Below, piece after piece: positions 21,629 to 30,342 of a DNA stretch of 64,000 nt. The notes beneath the pieces were generated by a model. It had not been told where the DNA came from, made no database searches, and saw only the letters and a list, made by a program, of their open reading frames with translations. Position 1 is the first letter of the stretch. The number at the start of each line of letters is the position of its first letter. The stretch lies in assembly GCF_001005305.1 (NCBI RefSeq), contig NZ_LBMH01000001.1:1-64000 (forward strand). The letters are read 5' to 3'. Origin of the DNA: Kordia zhangzhouensis. GTDB taxonomy: Bacteria > Bacteroidota > Bacteroidia > Flavobacteriales > Flavobacteriaceae. Made by a program: the position numbers and the translations under genes.

Positions 21629-23314
21629 TCATGGAATTGATATGTTATTTTTCCCTTTGTTTAACTCTTTTAGAAAATATGAAGGCTTTATACCAGTTTT
21701 TTTGGCAAATGCTCTTGAGAAGGAAAGTGCATTTGTAAAACCTCCTTCTTCAGCGATAGCATTTATAGTATACTTTCTAAAATTTTTATCAGTATTTAGA
21801 CGTTCAATTATATAATCTATTCTCAAGTTGTTTATGTAGGTGTTAAAATTTTTTTGGTGATAATGGTTTATAATTTTTGATAAATACTTAGTGTTAGTAT
21901 TAGCTAGTTTGGCAACATCATTTAAGGTAATTTGGTTTCTAAGAAAACTATGACTTTTTTCAAAGTTTTCTAGTTCATGTAAAACTTGATTAATAATTTC
22001 TTCATCTATTTCCTCTAAAACTTTTGAAGAATTTTTAATTGAATTATCTTCTTTTGGTTGAAACTTCTGCTTATCAACAAGTAATTCAAACCTTTCTTTA
22101 TATTTTTTCTTTTGCTTAGAATAATATGAAAGTAATATCATTGAAATTAATACAATTAGCACTAGAAATATAATCCAATATTTTCTCTTTTCTGAACTAT
22201 TTTCAAGTTCTGATATCAGTTTTTTGTGATCGCTCATTAACTCTGGAAAATCATATTCCTTGTACAAATTTTTTACCAAATACTTATAATCATCATTTAA
22301 TATACTATCTAATTGTAATAACCTAGTTGTATATACTAACTGATTTTTTGGGTCTTTTATTTCTTTGAAATAATTAATTAGTTTTTCATAAGATGATCTA
22401 CAGCTCGGGAGTAAGTCACGGGTTTCTAAAAAAATAGAATCAACTTTTTGAAAATATGGAATTGATTGGTGCTTTTGATTACTTTCGTATAAAGCTGTTC
22501 CTAAATAATGATAAACTACTGCTAAGTCATCTTTACTTTCGATATAATCTTTAGCCTTGTAAATGCTGTCAATTGCTTCCGAATACTTTTTTTGATTGGT
22601 TAAATTAATTCCTTCATTCACAACAAAATGATAGTACCTTGAAGAATCTTCTCTTTCTAATGTTTCGATTATTCCTCTAGAATTAATTTCTGTGGCTTTT
22701 AAAAACTGTTTGGTTTCGTAATATACATTGGATAATTGAAACAATGTGCTAAAATACATGTCTCCCTTATCAAAATCTTTATATTTACTTTCATATTCCA
22801 AACATTCATTAAATATATCCTCAGCCTCTTTATAATTACCTATCTGTCTTTTAATAATTCCTACATTAAATTTAATGGTATAATACAGTTCCTCATTATT
22901 CTTTTTTGCATAAGTATTTGCTAAAAGATAGTCTTGTAAAGAAGCCTTGAATTTTTTTTGATCATAATAAATACCACCTCTGTATAGTAGTAAAAGAGCT
23001 GGATAAAATTTATTATCTACGCTTAAAGTAGTATTTATTGCGCTATCTAAGTAGGAAATTTTTAAATTTTCATCCTTAATTATATTGGCGTGCAATCGAT
23101 ATCCTGTTCCAAGCCCTAATTGATTATTTTCTTTTTTTGCTTTGGCTAAATATGCCTTCGCATATATAAGTGCCTTTTGCTTGTCATCATCAATATTTTC
23201 CCTTACGATTGAAGACAACTCAGAATACTTCTTTTTCATTAAAGAATCTTGTTGATTCTGTGAATATGCATATAAGCAAAAAAGAAAATTAAGTAAGAAT
23301 AAAAAAAATCTCAT
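21629..23314 (-). CDS. TPR-containing AraC-family membrane regulator
   Basis: A 561-residue protein with an N-terminal signal or anchor (MRFFLFLLNFLFCLYAYS), a periplasmic TPR region (about 25-360), one membrane helix (about 374-396, YWIIFLVLIVLISMILLSYY), a coiled linker and a C-terminal AraC-type helix-turn-helix domain (about 450-555, including LNDVAKLANTNTKYLSKIIN and NAIAEEGGFTNALSFSRAFA). This architecture is common in Flavobacteria for one-piece transmembrane transcription factors. It is directly upstream of the GG-leader peptide and subtilase genes and is a candidate regulator of them. Confidence 0.88.
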   Translation of the reverse strand: MRFFLFLLNFLFCLYAYSQNQQDSLMKKKYSELSSIVRENIDDDKQKALIYAKAYLAKAKKENNQLGLGTGYRLHANIIKDENLKISYLDSAINTTLSVDNKFYPALLLLYRGGIYYDQKKFKASLQDYLLANTYAKKNNEELYYTIKFNVGIIKRQIGNYKEAEDIFNECLEYESKYKDFDKGDMYFSTLFQLSNVYYETKQFLKATEINSRGIIETLEREDSSRYYHFVVNEGINLTNQKKYSEAIDSIYKAKDYIESKDDLAVVYHYLGTALYESNQKHQSIPYFQKVDSIFLETRDLLPSCRSSYEKLINYFKEIKDPKNQLVYTTRLLQLDSILNDDYKYLVKNLYKEYDFPELMSDHKKLISELENSSEKRKYWIIFLVLIVLISMILLSYYSKQKKKYKERFELLVDKQKFQPKEDNSIKNSSKVLEEIDEEIINQVLHELENFEKSHSFLRNQITLNDVAKLANTNTKYLSKIINHYHQKNFNTYINNLRIDYIIERLNTDKNFRKYTINAIAEEGGFTNALSFSRAFAKKTGIKPSYFLKELNKGKNNISIP

Positions 23315-23518
23315 GTTTCGTATATCATTTCCTCGAATTGATCTATCAATTCCCTGAATTAAAAGAATAACTTTTTGAATTATATAAGTAGCATAAATAC
23401 ATTTACACCAATCAAAAAAATCTGACAGCTAAAATATAATATAATTTCTAAATGTAAGAAAAGGTATGTCAGAAGTTTTTAAATCAATTTTTAAGTTTTC
23501 ATTTGAACAAGTCAAATC

Positions 23519-23806
23519 ATGATACATAAGAGGCAGCGTGAAGAATTAAGAAAAGTACTTGGTTACCATTATGCTGATGAAGTGCTTTATATTTTAAACA
23601 TGCGTGGTGTTACAAGCCGAAAGGGAACACCGTATGGGAAATCCATGATCCGAAATGTATATAACGGACTCAATGAAAATAAAAAAATTGAAAGTGCAAT
23701 CATGGAGCTTTACATAAAAAAGAGAAAAGAGAAAGAAGAAACATTTAATGCACGTAACCAAGTACTAGGAATAAAACGTAAGGATTCCATTAAAAAGAAA
23801 AACTAA
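23519..23806 (+). CDS. small basic hypothetical protein
   Basis: A 95-residue protein, strongly basic, with no signal or membrane helix. The segment LRKVLGYHYADEVLYILNMR followed by GVTSRKGTPYGKSMIRNVYNG suggests a compact DNA- or RNA-binding fold like the helical part of serine-recombinase or phage-type regulators, but I cannot place it in a family. It is followed by a Lys/Glu-rich tail. Its setting in a patch of tiny genes near a recombinase remnant suggests mobile origin. Confidence 0.5.
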   Translation: MIHKRQREELRKVLGYHYADEVLYILNMRGVTSRKGTPYGKSMIRNVYNGLNENKKIESAIMELYIKKRKEKEETFNARNQVLGIKRKDSIKKKN

Positions 23807-23832
23807 ACCCTATTATTTATTGATTACTAATT

Positions 23833-23878
23833 AAAAGCCATGCGTATTTCAGCATAGCCTGTAATACCCATGGCTTTT
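23833..23878 (+). terminator. long-loop hairpin, possible terminator
   Basis: AAAAGCCATG at 23833-23842 pairs with CATGGCTTTT at 23869-23878 around a 26-nt loop, 27 bp after the stop at 23806. The long loop makes the terminator call weak. Confidence 0.3.
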
Positions 23879-23931
23879 CCTAAATCTATTTTATTGTTGT
23901 TAATAGCCAAACGAACACAGATAAAATAGTC

Positions 23932-24084
23932 ATGAAACATATTAACATAGATTTCTTGTGTGGTGTAATTATAACCATTGTGATACTTCTTTTAGCTATC
24001 ATCATTGCCTATTTTATAGTAAAACCATTCAAAATCGATGATACTAAAGTTGGTGCCAACAGAACAAATAAAAAAGATAACTGA
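23932..24084 (+). CDS. small single-pass membrane protein (50 aa)
   Basis: A 50-codon ORF encoding MKHINIDFLCGVIITIVILL followed by LAIIIAYFIVKPF and a basic tail. It has one strong membrane helix at about 9-30. No family is recognised. The composition is that of a genuine small membrane protein, but no ribosome-binding signal helps. The following 24085-24269 contains nothing that I can support. Confidence 0.4.
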   Translation: MKHINIDFLCGVIITIVILLLAIIIAYFIVKPFKIDDTKVGANRTNKKDN

Positions 24085-24269
24085 AGATTTTAGTGATTAT
24101 ACTTAAAAATTATATATCGCTCAATATGGCAATTATTGAATAAGAAAGTGTCTAATCAATCAGTTTGGGGAAGCTGACAGTTATACCTATATCACAAATG
24201 ATAAATTATTAATTATTGTATAGCGGAAATACAGAATAGTGGTAAGGTTGGTGTTATTTTAGACAGGAG

Positions 24270-24303
24270 GTAAAGTAGCCTTTGTTAAGAAAGGCTGCTT
24301 TAC
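24270..24303 (+). terminator. hairpin between small genes
   Basis: GTAAAGTAGCC (24270-24280) pairs with GGCTGCTTTAC (24293-24303) with one mismatch, followed by TAATTTTTAG. It could be a terminator, or a leader hairpin for the small gene at 24322. Confidence 0.45.
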
Positions 24304-24321
24304 TAATTTTTAGAAATTACT

Positions 24322-24432
24322 ATGGACAACTATCAAAATAGTTTTATAAAAGGTTTTGTTCTAGGCTTTACAGTAGCAGCTATTGTTTTTGCCTTGATTG
24401 TATTGTTTGGAATGATTTATTACGTAACATAA
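24322..24432 (+). CDS. tiny membrane protein (36 aa)
   Basis: A 36-codon ORF, MDNYQNSFIKGFVLGFTVAA then IVFALIVLFGMIYYVT, with a single hydrophobic helix from about residue 10 to 34. A clear terminator follows at 24465. No family is recognised. Confidence 0.4.
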   Translation: MDNYQNSFIKGFVLGFTVAAIVFALIVLFGMIYYVT

Positions 24433-24464
24433 AAACTCCCCAACACCTAAAATTCCCCAATTTT

Positions 24465-24493
24465 AAACCCTCAACTATAATTGTTGAGGGTTT
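24465..24493 (+). terminator. rho-independent terminator
   Basis: An 11-bp stem AAACCCTCAAC (24465-24475) with GTTGAGGGTTT (24483-24493) and a following T-rich run TGTTTTT. It closes the small + strand genes; on the other strand it could also end the gene at 24518. Confidence 0.75.
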
Positions 24494-24517
24494 TGTTTTT
24501 ACAAGTGTACATTTATG

Positions 24518-24721
24518 TTAACAGCAATCTGACCAATTACATGAAGGCATATCATTTCCAGGACAAGAAAAATAACAAGTATGGTTGGTGTCTGGCCCTG
24601 GAGTGGGAGCTGTTTGACATAGAATATCCCAAGTCATTACTGCTCCTCCTTTTGAGGATCGATGAAAGCTCGCTATAAATTTCTTATTCAGCGTAAACGA
24701 TTTTAAATTCTTTTTTTTCAT
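24518..24721 (-). CDS. Cys-rich lanthipeptide-like precursor with GG leader
   Basis: A 67-residue peptide. The leader MKKKNLKSFTLNKKFIASFH then RSSKGG has the LNKKxIxxL-type motif and double glycine (25-26) of Bacteroidota class I lanthipeptide-like precursors (TIGR04149 group). The core has six Cys (35, 49, 53, 61, 66, 67), several Thr/Ser and a CC terminus. On the minus strand a TATATTTA -7-like box lies about 30 bp upstream. No LanB/LanC or transporter genes are in the window, so it is an orphan precursor as seen here. Confidence 0.65.
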   Translation of the reverse strand: MKKKNLKSFTLNKKFIASFHRSSKGGAVMTWDILCQTAPTPGPDTNHTCYFSCPGNDMPSCNWSDCC

Positions 24722-24800
24722 GATTAAATTTTTTAGTTAACATCTTTAAATATAATCAATTAGACATTAAAACTATATCATTTGAATCTTAAATAAACTA

Positions 24801-25013
24801 TCATAAGCATAAAAAGTTTTCTCCTACTTCATTTTTATCATAAACCAATTCATTATATTTTTTCGGATTCAATTTTCTAAATTCTTTCTCCCATACAATG
24901 TAATATCCGTTTCCATAACGTCCTCTACTTTCCATTAGATAGTCTTTTGCATCTACTATGTGCATCCATTTTTGTTCTCCTTTGAATTTTCCTTGTTTGG
25001 TCACTTTAAACAT
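24801..25013 (-). CDS. small hypothetical protein (70 aa)
   Basis: A 70-residue soluble protein, aromatic and basic (KWMHIVDAKDYLMESRGRYG, YYIVWEKEFRKLNPKKYNEL), ending in LCL. It has an ATG start and no signal peptide. No family is recognised. It is 79 bp upstream of the lanthipeptide-like gene on the same strand but has its own gap, so cotranscription is uncertain. Confidence 0.45.
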   Translation of the reverse strand: MFKVTKQGKFKGEQKWMHIVDAKDYLMESRGRYGNGYYIVWEKEFRKLNPKKYNELVYDKNEVGENFLCL

Positions 25014-25166
25014 GAGTATGAAAGAAATATTCGGGTATAACTTGGGGAAGCATTTTTAAGACCGATATATAAAAGAAGCTTACCGATTTTTTTATTACGG
25101 AAACTCGTAAAACTCCTTTTTTTTAACGACAATTTTTATACCATATTCATATTGTATATTAGAACT

Positions 25167-25403
25167 CTATCTGTAACCTTTTGGAAGTGTTGCTCCGATA
25201 TCTCGCAAATAGTTTTTGAGTCCTGCAACAGATTTATACCGTGTGATTACCATCAGGCGGAATAAGATCTGAACGTGAAGGGTGCCTGTATCTCGTAGGG
25301 ACTTAAAGATATTGATTGCTGTGGTATGTCGAAAGGAATACAAACTGTGTTCCATATCCAATTTTAAGAGTTTACTACATAATTCAGACCAAGTGACTAT
25401 CAA
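25167..25403 (-). pseudogene. tyrosine recombinase C-terminal remnant
   Basis: About 78 codons without an ATG start preserve the end of a tyrosine-recombinase catalytic domain: LYSFRHTTAINIFKSL contains the second Arg and neighbouring His of the R-H-R box, and GLKNYLRDIGATLP fits the region of the nucleophilic Tyr. The expected (L/M)GHxS segment between them is degraded to ITRYKSVA. The N-terminal three quarters of an integrase is absent. It lies 140 bp from an initiator tRNA gene, a typical integration target, so it is probably the footprint of a lost element. Confidence 0.65.
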
Positions 25404-25505
25404 CTATCGTAATGAGTAATTAATATTTTCAATCTAAAATATTCTAAAATGAGAGCAGCTGAAAATTCTTTGATTTTTTATTTTGTTGTAGCTATAACAT
25501 CAAAA

Positions 25506-25531
25506 AAGCCCTCACGTTTCTGTGAAGGCTT
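25506..25531 (-). terminator. terminator downstream of tRNA-Met
   Basis: On the minus strand AAGCCTTCAC (25531-25522) pairs with GTGAGGGCTT (25515-25506) with one mismatch, followed by a T run. It is well placed to end the tRNA transcript. Confidence 0.7.
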
Positions 25532-25542
25532 GATTTTCTTAG

Positions 25543-25615
<73 letters not shown>

Positions 25616-25673
25616 ATATTGGATTGCAAATATACAATCATTTTTTATTCTAACAACAAAAAAAGTATTTTTT

Positions 25674-25856
25674 TTATTGTTCAATGTTTTGCGCATCAAA
25701 TTCTATTATAATTCCATCTTGACACTGTACAAAAACTTCAATTGGATTGCAACAGACTTCGCAATCTTCAATATATTTTTGCGTACGTACAGAGATATCT
25801 ACTAACATGGAAATTTCTTCCCAACAATACGGGCATTGAAAAAAATACTCATTCAT
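25674..25856 (-). CDS. CPXCG-motif cysteine-rich protein
   Basis: A 60-residue protein with paired metal-binding motifs FQCPYCWEE and [11 protein letters not shown], the CPxC...CxxCC layout of the CPXCG family (PF14255-like). It is expected to bind one zinc ion; the function is unknown. It lies 16 bp downstream of the ABC-F gene on the same strand and is probably cotranscribed with it. Confidence 0.85.
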   Translation of the reverse strand: MNEYFFQCPYCWEEISMLVDISVRTQKYIEDCEVCCNPIEVFVQCQDGIIIEFDAQNIEQ

Positions 25857-25872
25857 TATATAAAATTATAAC

Positions 25873-27795
25873 TTACATTTCTGATTCAAGTAATTCCATT
25901 TCTTCCTGAATTGTTTCCCACTCTTCCATAAGTTTTTCTAGGGTTTTCTTTTTTTCTTGATAGGTATCAAAAAAATTGGGTTGTGCAATAGTTTCATCAT
26001 AATTGACAGCCAACTCTATATCAATGTCTTTGATTTCTTTCTCCAAATCAGAAATGGCACGCTCTACTTTGTTAAGTTTATTGTTAAGCGATTTAACTTT
26101 TTTTTGCGACTCATATGAAGAAATTTTCGCTTCTGATTTTACATTTTCCTCAATTTCAATTGTACGCTTTTCTACTTCACGCAAGTCACTTACTTTTCGT
26201 TCTTCCAAATAGTAATCGATATCACCAAGATATTCTTTTATTTTCTGGTCTTTAAATTCGTAAACTTTATTAGTTAGTCCTTGCAAAAAATCACGGTCAT
26301 GTGAAACAAGAATCAATGTTCCTTCAAAACTTTGTAATGCCGTTTTAAGTACATTTTTTGATTTGATATCTAAATGATTTGTTGGTTCGTCCATCACCAA
26401 TACGTTGAAAGGCTGCAGTAACATTTTACACAACGCTAAGCGATTGCGTTCGCCTCCCGAAAGGACTTTCACTTTTTTGTCTACTTCTTCTCCTCTGAAT
26501 AAAAAAGCGCCTAGCATATCACGCACTTTAGGGCGTGTTTTTTCATCAGCAGCTTCAATCATAGTATCTTCTACTGTCAATTCACCATTTAAGTATTCTG
26601 CTTGATTTTGAGCAAAATACCCAATTTGAACATTATGCCCTAATTCTAATTTTCCTTGATGTGAAATCTCATTGACAATAATCTTTGCTAACGTCGATTT
26701 CCCTTGCCCATTTTGTCCTACAAACGCAATTTTACTACTGCGTTCCACAAATAAATCCACATTGGAAAGCACCTTTTTTTCACCGTAGTTTTTAGAGATA
26801 TTTTCACCTTCTATCACTACTTTTCCAGGTTGAATCGAGACAGGAAATTGAATGGACATGACAGCATTATCATCTTCATCGACTTCAATACGATCAATGC
26901 GTTCGAGCTTTTTGATGAGTGATTGTGCCATTGCAGCTTTGGAAGCTTTTGCACGAAATTTTTCAATGAGTTTTTCTGTATGTTGAATCTGTTTTTCTTG
27001 GTTTTTTTGCGTAGCTAATTGTTGTTCTCGAATTTCTTGTCGTAAGACTAAATACTTTGAGTACGGCTTATTATAATCATATATGCGCCCAAGAGAAATC
27101 TCAATAGTTCTATTTGTTACATTATCTAAAAACATTTTATCGTGCGATACTATGATTACAACACCTGGAAAGGTTTTCAAGAACTGTTCTAGCCAAATAA
27201 TCGATTCAATATCCAAGTGGTTTGTAGGCTCATCTAAAAGCAAAATGTCATTTTGTTGAAGCAATAGTTTAGCTAATTCAATACGCATTCGCCAACCTCC
27301 AGAAAAAGTGTCTGTTTTTTTGTCGAAATCTTCACGATTGAAACCCAATCCTTGTAATACTCGTTCGGTATCTCCTTTATAATTGTAGCCTCCTAAAATT
27401 TCATATCGAGCTGTGTATTCGCTTAAATTCTCAATCAATTGATTGTACGATTCACTTTCGTAATCGGTACGTTCTGCCAGTTTGTGATTGATTTGATCAA
27501 TCTTAAGTTCAAGTTTACGAATTTCTTCAAAAGCTTCATAACTTTCTTCCAAAACCGTTCGTCCTTGCGTAAATTCAATATCTTGTTTTAAAAAACCAAT
27601 TGCGACATCTTTGTCTGTAGCAATTTCTCCTTCACTAGGCTCATTTTCTCTGGCAAGAATTTTTAATAATGTTGATTTTCCTGCTCCATTTTTCCCTATC
27701 AGTCCAACACGATCACCTGCATTTAATCGAAAAGATATTTCGCTAAAAAGATATGTTCCGCCAAAGGCAACTGCTATGTTATGAATATTTATCAT
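25873..27795 (-). CDS. ABC-F family ATP-binding protein
   Basis: A 640-residue protein with two ABC ATPase domains and no membrane segment. Domain 1 has Walker A GLIGKNGAGKSTLLK, signature TFSGGWRMRIELA and Walker B ILLLDEPTNHLD. Domain 2 has FVGQNGQGKSTLAK, LSGGERNRLALC and VLVMDEPTNHLD. The linker (about 240-310) is basic and helical, as in ABC-F proteins that probe the ribosomal P-tRNA, and the C-terminus (about 540-640) is a coiled coil as in Uup-like members. A translation or ribosome-rescue role is likely; it need not be an antibiotic-resistance factor. Confidence 0.93.
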   Translation of the reverse strand: MINIHNIAVAFGGTYLFSEISFRLNAGDRVGLIGKNGAGKSTLLKILARENEPSEGEIATDKDVAIGFLKQDIEFTQGRTVLEESYEAFEEIRKLELKIDQINHKLAERTDYESESYNQLIENLSEYTARYEILGGYNYKGDTERVLQGLGFNREDFDKKTDTFSGGWRMRIELAKLLLQQNDILLLDEPTNHLDIESIIWLEQFLKTFPGVVIIVSHDKMFLDNVTNRTIEISLGRIYDYNKPYSKYLVLRQEIREQQLATQKNQEKQIQHTEKLIEKFRAKASKAAMAQSLIKKLERIDRIEVDEDDNAVMSIQFPVSIQPGKVVIEGENISKNYGEKKVLSNVDLFVERSSKIAFVGQNGQGKSTLAKIIVNEISHQGKLELGHNVQIGYFAQNQAEYLNGELTVEDTMIEAADEKTRPKVRDMLGAFLFRGEEVDKKVKVLSGGERNRLALCKMLLQPFNVLVMDEPTNHLDIKSKNVLKTALQSFEGTLILVSHDRDFLQGLTNKVYEFKDQKIKEYLGDIDYYLEERKVSDLREVEKRTIEIEENVKSEAKISSYESQKKVKSLNNKLNKVERAISDLEKEIKDIDIELAVNYDETIAQPNFFDTYQEKKKTLEKLMEEWETIQEEMELLESEM

Positions 27796-27835
27796 TTATG
27801 TGACTAAAGTTACGCTATTTCTTGAAAGGAAGCTT

Positions 27836-27843
27836 TACTTTTG
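27836..27843 (+). promoter_or_regulatory. -7 box for the DUF983 gene
   Basis: TACTTTTG, 35 bp upstream of the start codon at 27879, fits TAnnTTTG. It lies in the 83-bp divergent gap with the ABC-F gene. Confidence 0.5.
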
Positions 27844-27878
27844 TATGAAGTAAAGCAACGTTTTATATTATTTTACAA

Positions 27879-28268
27879 ATGTTAAAAAAAGGATCGAAAA
27901 TTTATAGCATTTTAACGGGAACTTGCCCGAAATGTCAGAATGAAAGCATGTATCAGGTAAAAAATCCATACAAATTAAGCACAACACTCAAGATGAACGA
28001 AACATGCTCTCACTGCGGAACTCGTTATAAAATTGAGCCTTCTTTTTTTTACGGAGCTATGTATGTAAGCTATGGTGTTGGAATTGCGTTTGCTGTCGCT
28101 GCTTTTATTATTTCCCGTTATTTTATAGGCACTGAACTATTAACTTCCTTTTTTGCGATTATGGGAACGCTGATTGGTTTTATGCCAATTATCATGCGAT
28201 TATCAAGAAATATTTGGATTAACTTTTTTATGTCCTACGATAAAAGTTTAGATAAAAAGAATACGTAA
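27879..28268 (+). CDS. DUF983 family membrane protein
   Basis: A 129-residue protein with an N-terminal zinc-ribbon-like module (GTCPKCQNESMYQ and ETCSHCGTRY: two CxxC pairs), then two membrane helices (about 62-83 and 87-107). This is the DUF983 arrangement, a small inner-membrane family of unknown biochemical role, in some bacteria found near cytochrome oxidase genes. It is monocistronic here, convergent with the DAO oxidoreductase gene. Confidence 0.88.
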   Translation: MLKKGSKIYSILTGTCPKCQNESMYQVKNPYKLSTTLKMNETCSHCGTRYKIEPSFFYGAMYVSYGVGIAFAVAAFIISRYFIGTELLTSFFAIMGTLIGFMPIIMRLSRNIWINFFMSYDKSLDKKNT

Positions 28269-28309
28269 AAACATCAGATAGAGTTTTGTATAAATTTTTC
28301 AAATTAGTT

Positions 28310-29362
28310 TTAATTTATTAATAACTCTTCAAAACGTTTTATATTGATTTCTTGAGGAAGCTCTATATCGTTTTCCAAATAGGCATACAGTTGCTTTGCT
28401 ACAGTTGGTCCAATCATTACACCTCGAGTTCCAAGACCATTTAAAACGCTTATTGTAGAGTGCTTTGGATGTTTACCTACTAAAGGTCTGCGATCAATTA
28501 CTGTAGGACGAATACCTGCAACTTGATCAATAATTTCATAATTACAGTTGATGAGTTTGTCTAATTTTTCAACAAGTTCATTTTTTGCCTCAACAGTTGG
28601 CAAATTGGTTTTATCTTTCCAATTGTAAGTTGCTCCAACAGTATATATGTCATTTCCTTGAGGAATTAAAAAAACAGAAGATTTTAATACATAGTCAATT
28701 TTCAACTCAGGAGCTTTGATATAAAGTAGTTCTCCTTTTGTTCCGTTTAGAGGCAGATAGGCAAAATAAGGATTCTGTTTAATTCCAAATCCTTCACAAA
28801 ATACTATCTTTTTAGCTTGAATATCTTCATAACTTACACTATCGTCCTGCCGTTTTAGTTTTTCATAGTGAAAACGATTGTCAAATAGTTTTTTTTCTTT
28901 TGCTAAATATATTCGGTATGAATTAAGTAGTTTTTCAGTAAAAACCCTTCCTGTTTCTTTGACTCTACCTAATTTATAATTTGCATTGACGGCATCATTT
29001 TTATTTGTGATAAGTTCCGTATCAAGGTATTTTGATAGCTTAGGTTGATCAGAAGCTTCAAACCACATGTTTTGCTCTTCTATAGCCGTAAACCTCCTTA
29101 AAACGGCTAATTTTTCATCAAACGAAGCATTTAACTTCTTTTCCAGTTTTTGATAAAAAGGCAAAGCCACAGCTAGTTGTTCATCTGCATTCCAAACAGG
29201 TGTAAATCGTTTTAATATTACCGGATTATACAACCCTCCTGCCACGGTTGAAGATTGCTGAGAACCATCTTCAAACACCACAAATGTTTTTCCATTTGCT
29301 TCCAATTCTTCACAAAAAGCAATCCCTGCTAATCCAGATCCAACAACTATATAATCAATCAT
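28310..29362 (-). CDS. FAD-dependent oxidoreductase (DAO family)
   Basis: A 350-residue flavoprotein. The N-terminal dinucleotide-binding motif is IVVGSGLAGIAFCEELEANG with the acidic end of beta-2 at VVFED, and a C-terminal substrate/FAD segment AGIRPTVIDRRPLVG is typical of the DAO family (D-amino-acid or glycine oxidase relatives). I choose ATG 29362; a TTG at 29389 would place the N-terminus inside a strong hairpin. Only 12 bp separate that hairpin from the start codon, so expression may depend on read-through from gldN. Substrate unknown. Confidence 0.85.
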   Translation of the reverse strand: MIDYIVVGSGLAGIAFCEELEANGKTFVVFEDGSQQSSTVAGGLYNPVILKRFTPVWNADEQLAVALPFYQKLEKKLNASFDEKLAVLRRFTAIEEQNMWFEASDQPKLSKYLDTELITNKNDAVNANYKLGRVKETGRVFTEKLLNSYRIYLAKEKKLFDNRFHYEKLKRQDDSVSYEDIQAKKIVFCEGFGIKQNPYFAYLPLNGTKGELLYIKAPELKIDYVLKSSVFLIPQGNDIYTVGATYNWKDKTNLPTVEAKNELVEKLDKLINCNYEIIDQVAGIRPTVIDRRPLVGKHPKHSTISVLNGLGTRGVMIGPTVAKQLYAYLENDIELPQEINIKRFEELLIN

Positions 29363-29373
29363 AATGTAAAAAT

Positions 29374-29405
29374 AAGAAACGCTCACCAAATAGTGAGCGT
29401 TTCTT
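29374..29405 (-). terminator. 13-bp perfect hairpin after gldN
   Basis: AAGAAACGCTCAC (29374-29386) and GTGAGCGTTTCTT (29393-29405) form a perfect stem with a 6-nt loop, followed on the minus strand by ATTTTTACA. It ends or attenuates gldKLMN transcription 21 bp after the gldN stop and directly in front of the DAO gene. Confidence 0.75.
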
Positions 29406-29426
29406 GTATTGTTATGTTATGAATTT

Positions 29427-30323
29427 TTAGTAATTCCACATGTCTTGTTCTCTTCCTCTGATTTTTTCTTTGATTCGTTCAGATTCCAATAATTGCATGA
29501 GTGAATTCTCTTTTACGTATTCTTTCACACGTCGATCTCCTTGTACATTTTCTTCTTTATAAATCAACCCGTTAAAACGTCTTGCATTTAACAAGTGATC
29601 AAAAGATAATGGTACAGCTGCATTTCTATCATTGAATGCTTTGGCATCATGCAATATTTCTCTAACATCAGGATAGAATACCCAAAACAACTCGATTAAA
29701 TCTTGCTGAGCACCATCTTGATCAATAAATTGAACATCTGGAGCTACTGGAGCAATTCCTAATAATCTGTATTTTAGTTCACCTTGACGTTTGTCAAAAT
29801 ACCAAACACCTTTTACGTGATATTCTTCAATATCTGCAGAAGTTAAATCTCTAACTTCGATATACTCGTCAGATAATTTTTCTCCTCTGTTTAATTGATC
29901 AAAACCTGCATCAAGAGTATCAACTCTACGTAAACTATTTTTGATATCCTCGTACTTACGAACTTCTGTAAAGTTTCCATCTGCATATACTTTTTCGATG
30001 GTCTTATTTTTTACATTTTTAAGAAGCACATCATACAAAGAGCGTCTATCTGCACGCATTCCAACCGTATCAATTGGATAATACAATGGAAAGTTTACTC
30101 TTTCGTCAAGATCAATGATTTCCCACGTTGTTGCTGACCATAGAATATCACGATCATCAACATATCCATAAGGCAATGGACCATCATTGTCTGCATCTTT
30201 TTGTGCTTGCGTTTTAACTCCAATTTCACTAGGGTCTTTCGCATTCAGCAAGTTTGCTTGTCCGAATGTTACTCCTGAAATTAAAAGTGTCAATGCAATT
30301 GTAAATAAACTTCTCCAATTCAT
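29427..30323 (-). CDS. gldN: gliding motility/T9SS protein GldN
   Basis: A 298-residue periplasmic protein with signal peptide MNWRSLFTIALTLLISGVTF, cleaved near GQANLLNA. ATG 30323 is preferred to the TTG at 30359, which lies within the end of gldM. GldN (PorN) sits with the lipoprotein GldK in the outer-membrane-associated ring of the type IX secretion system and contacts the GldLM motor. Features such as GYVDDRDILWS and the VWYFDKRQGELKYRLLGIAP segment are characteristic. It is the last gene of gldKLMN, 19 bp after gldM. Confidence 0.95.
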   Translation of the reverse strand: MNWRSLFTIALTLLISGVTFGQANLLNAKDPSEIGVKTQAQKDADNDGPLPYGYVDDRDILWSATTWEIIDLDERVNFPLYYPIDTVGMRADRRSLYDVLLKNVKNKTIEKVYADGNFTEVRKYEDIKNSLRRVDTLDAGFDQLNRGEKLSDEYIEVRDLTSADIEEYHVKGVWYFDKRQGELKYRLLGIAPVAPDVQFIDQDGAQQDLIELFWVFYPDVREILHDAKAFNDRNAAVPLSFDHLLNARRFNGLIYKEENVQGDRRVKEYVKENSLMQLLESERIKEKIRGREQDMWNY

Positions 30324-30342
30324 AACAAGTGTTTTAATAATT

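Noticed and set aside
25167-25403. The recombinase remnant as the integrase of the cassette array
   Set aside because: It is a degraded C-terminal stump 6 kb from the array end, on the opposite strand, and shows none of the extra domain that marks IntI.
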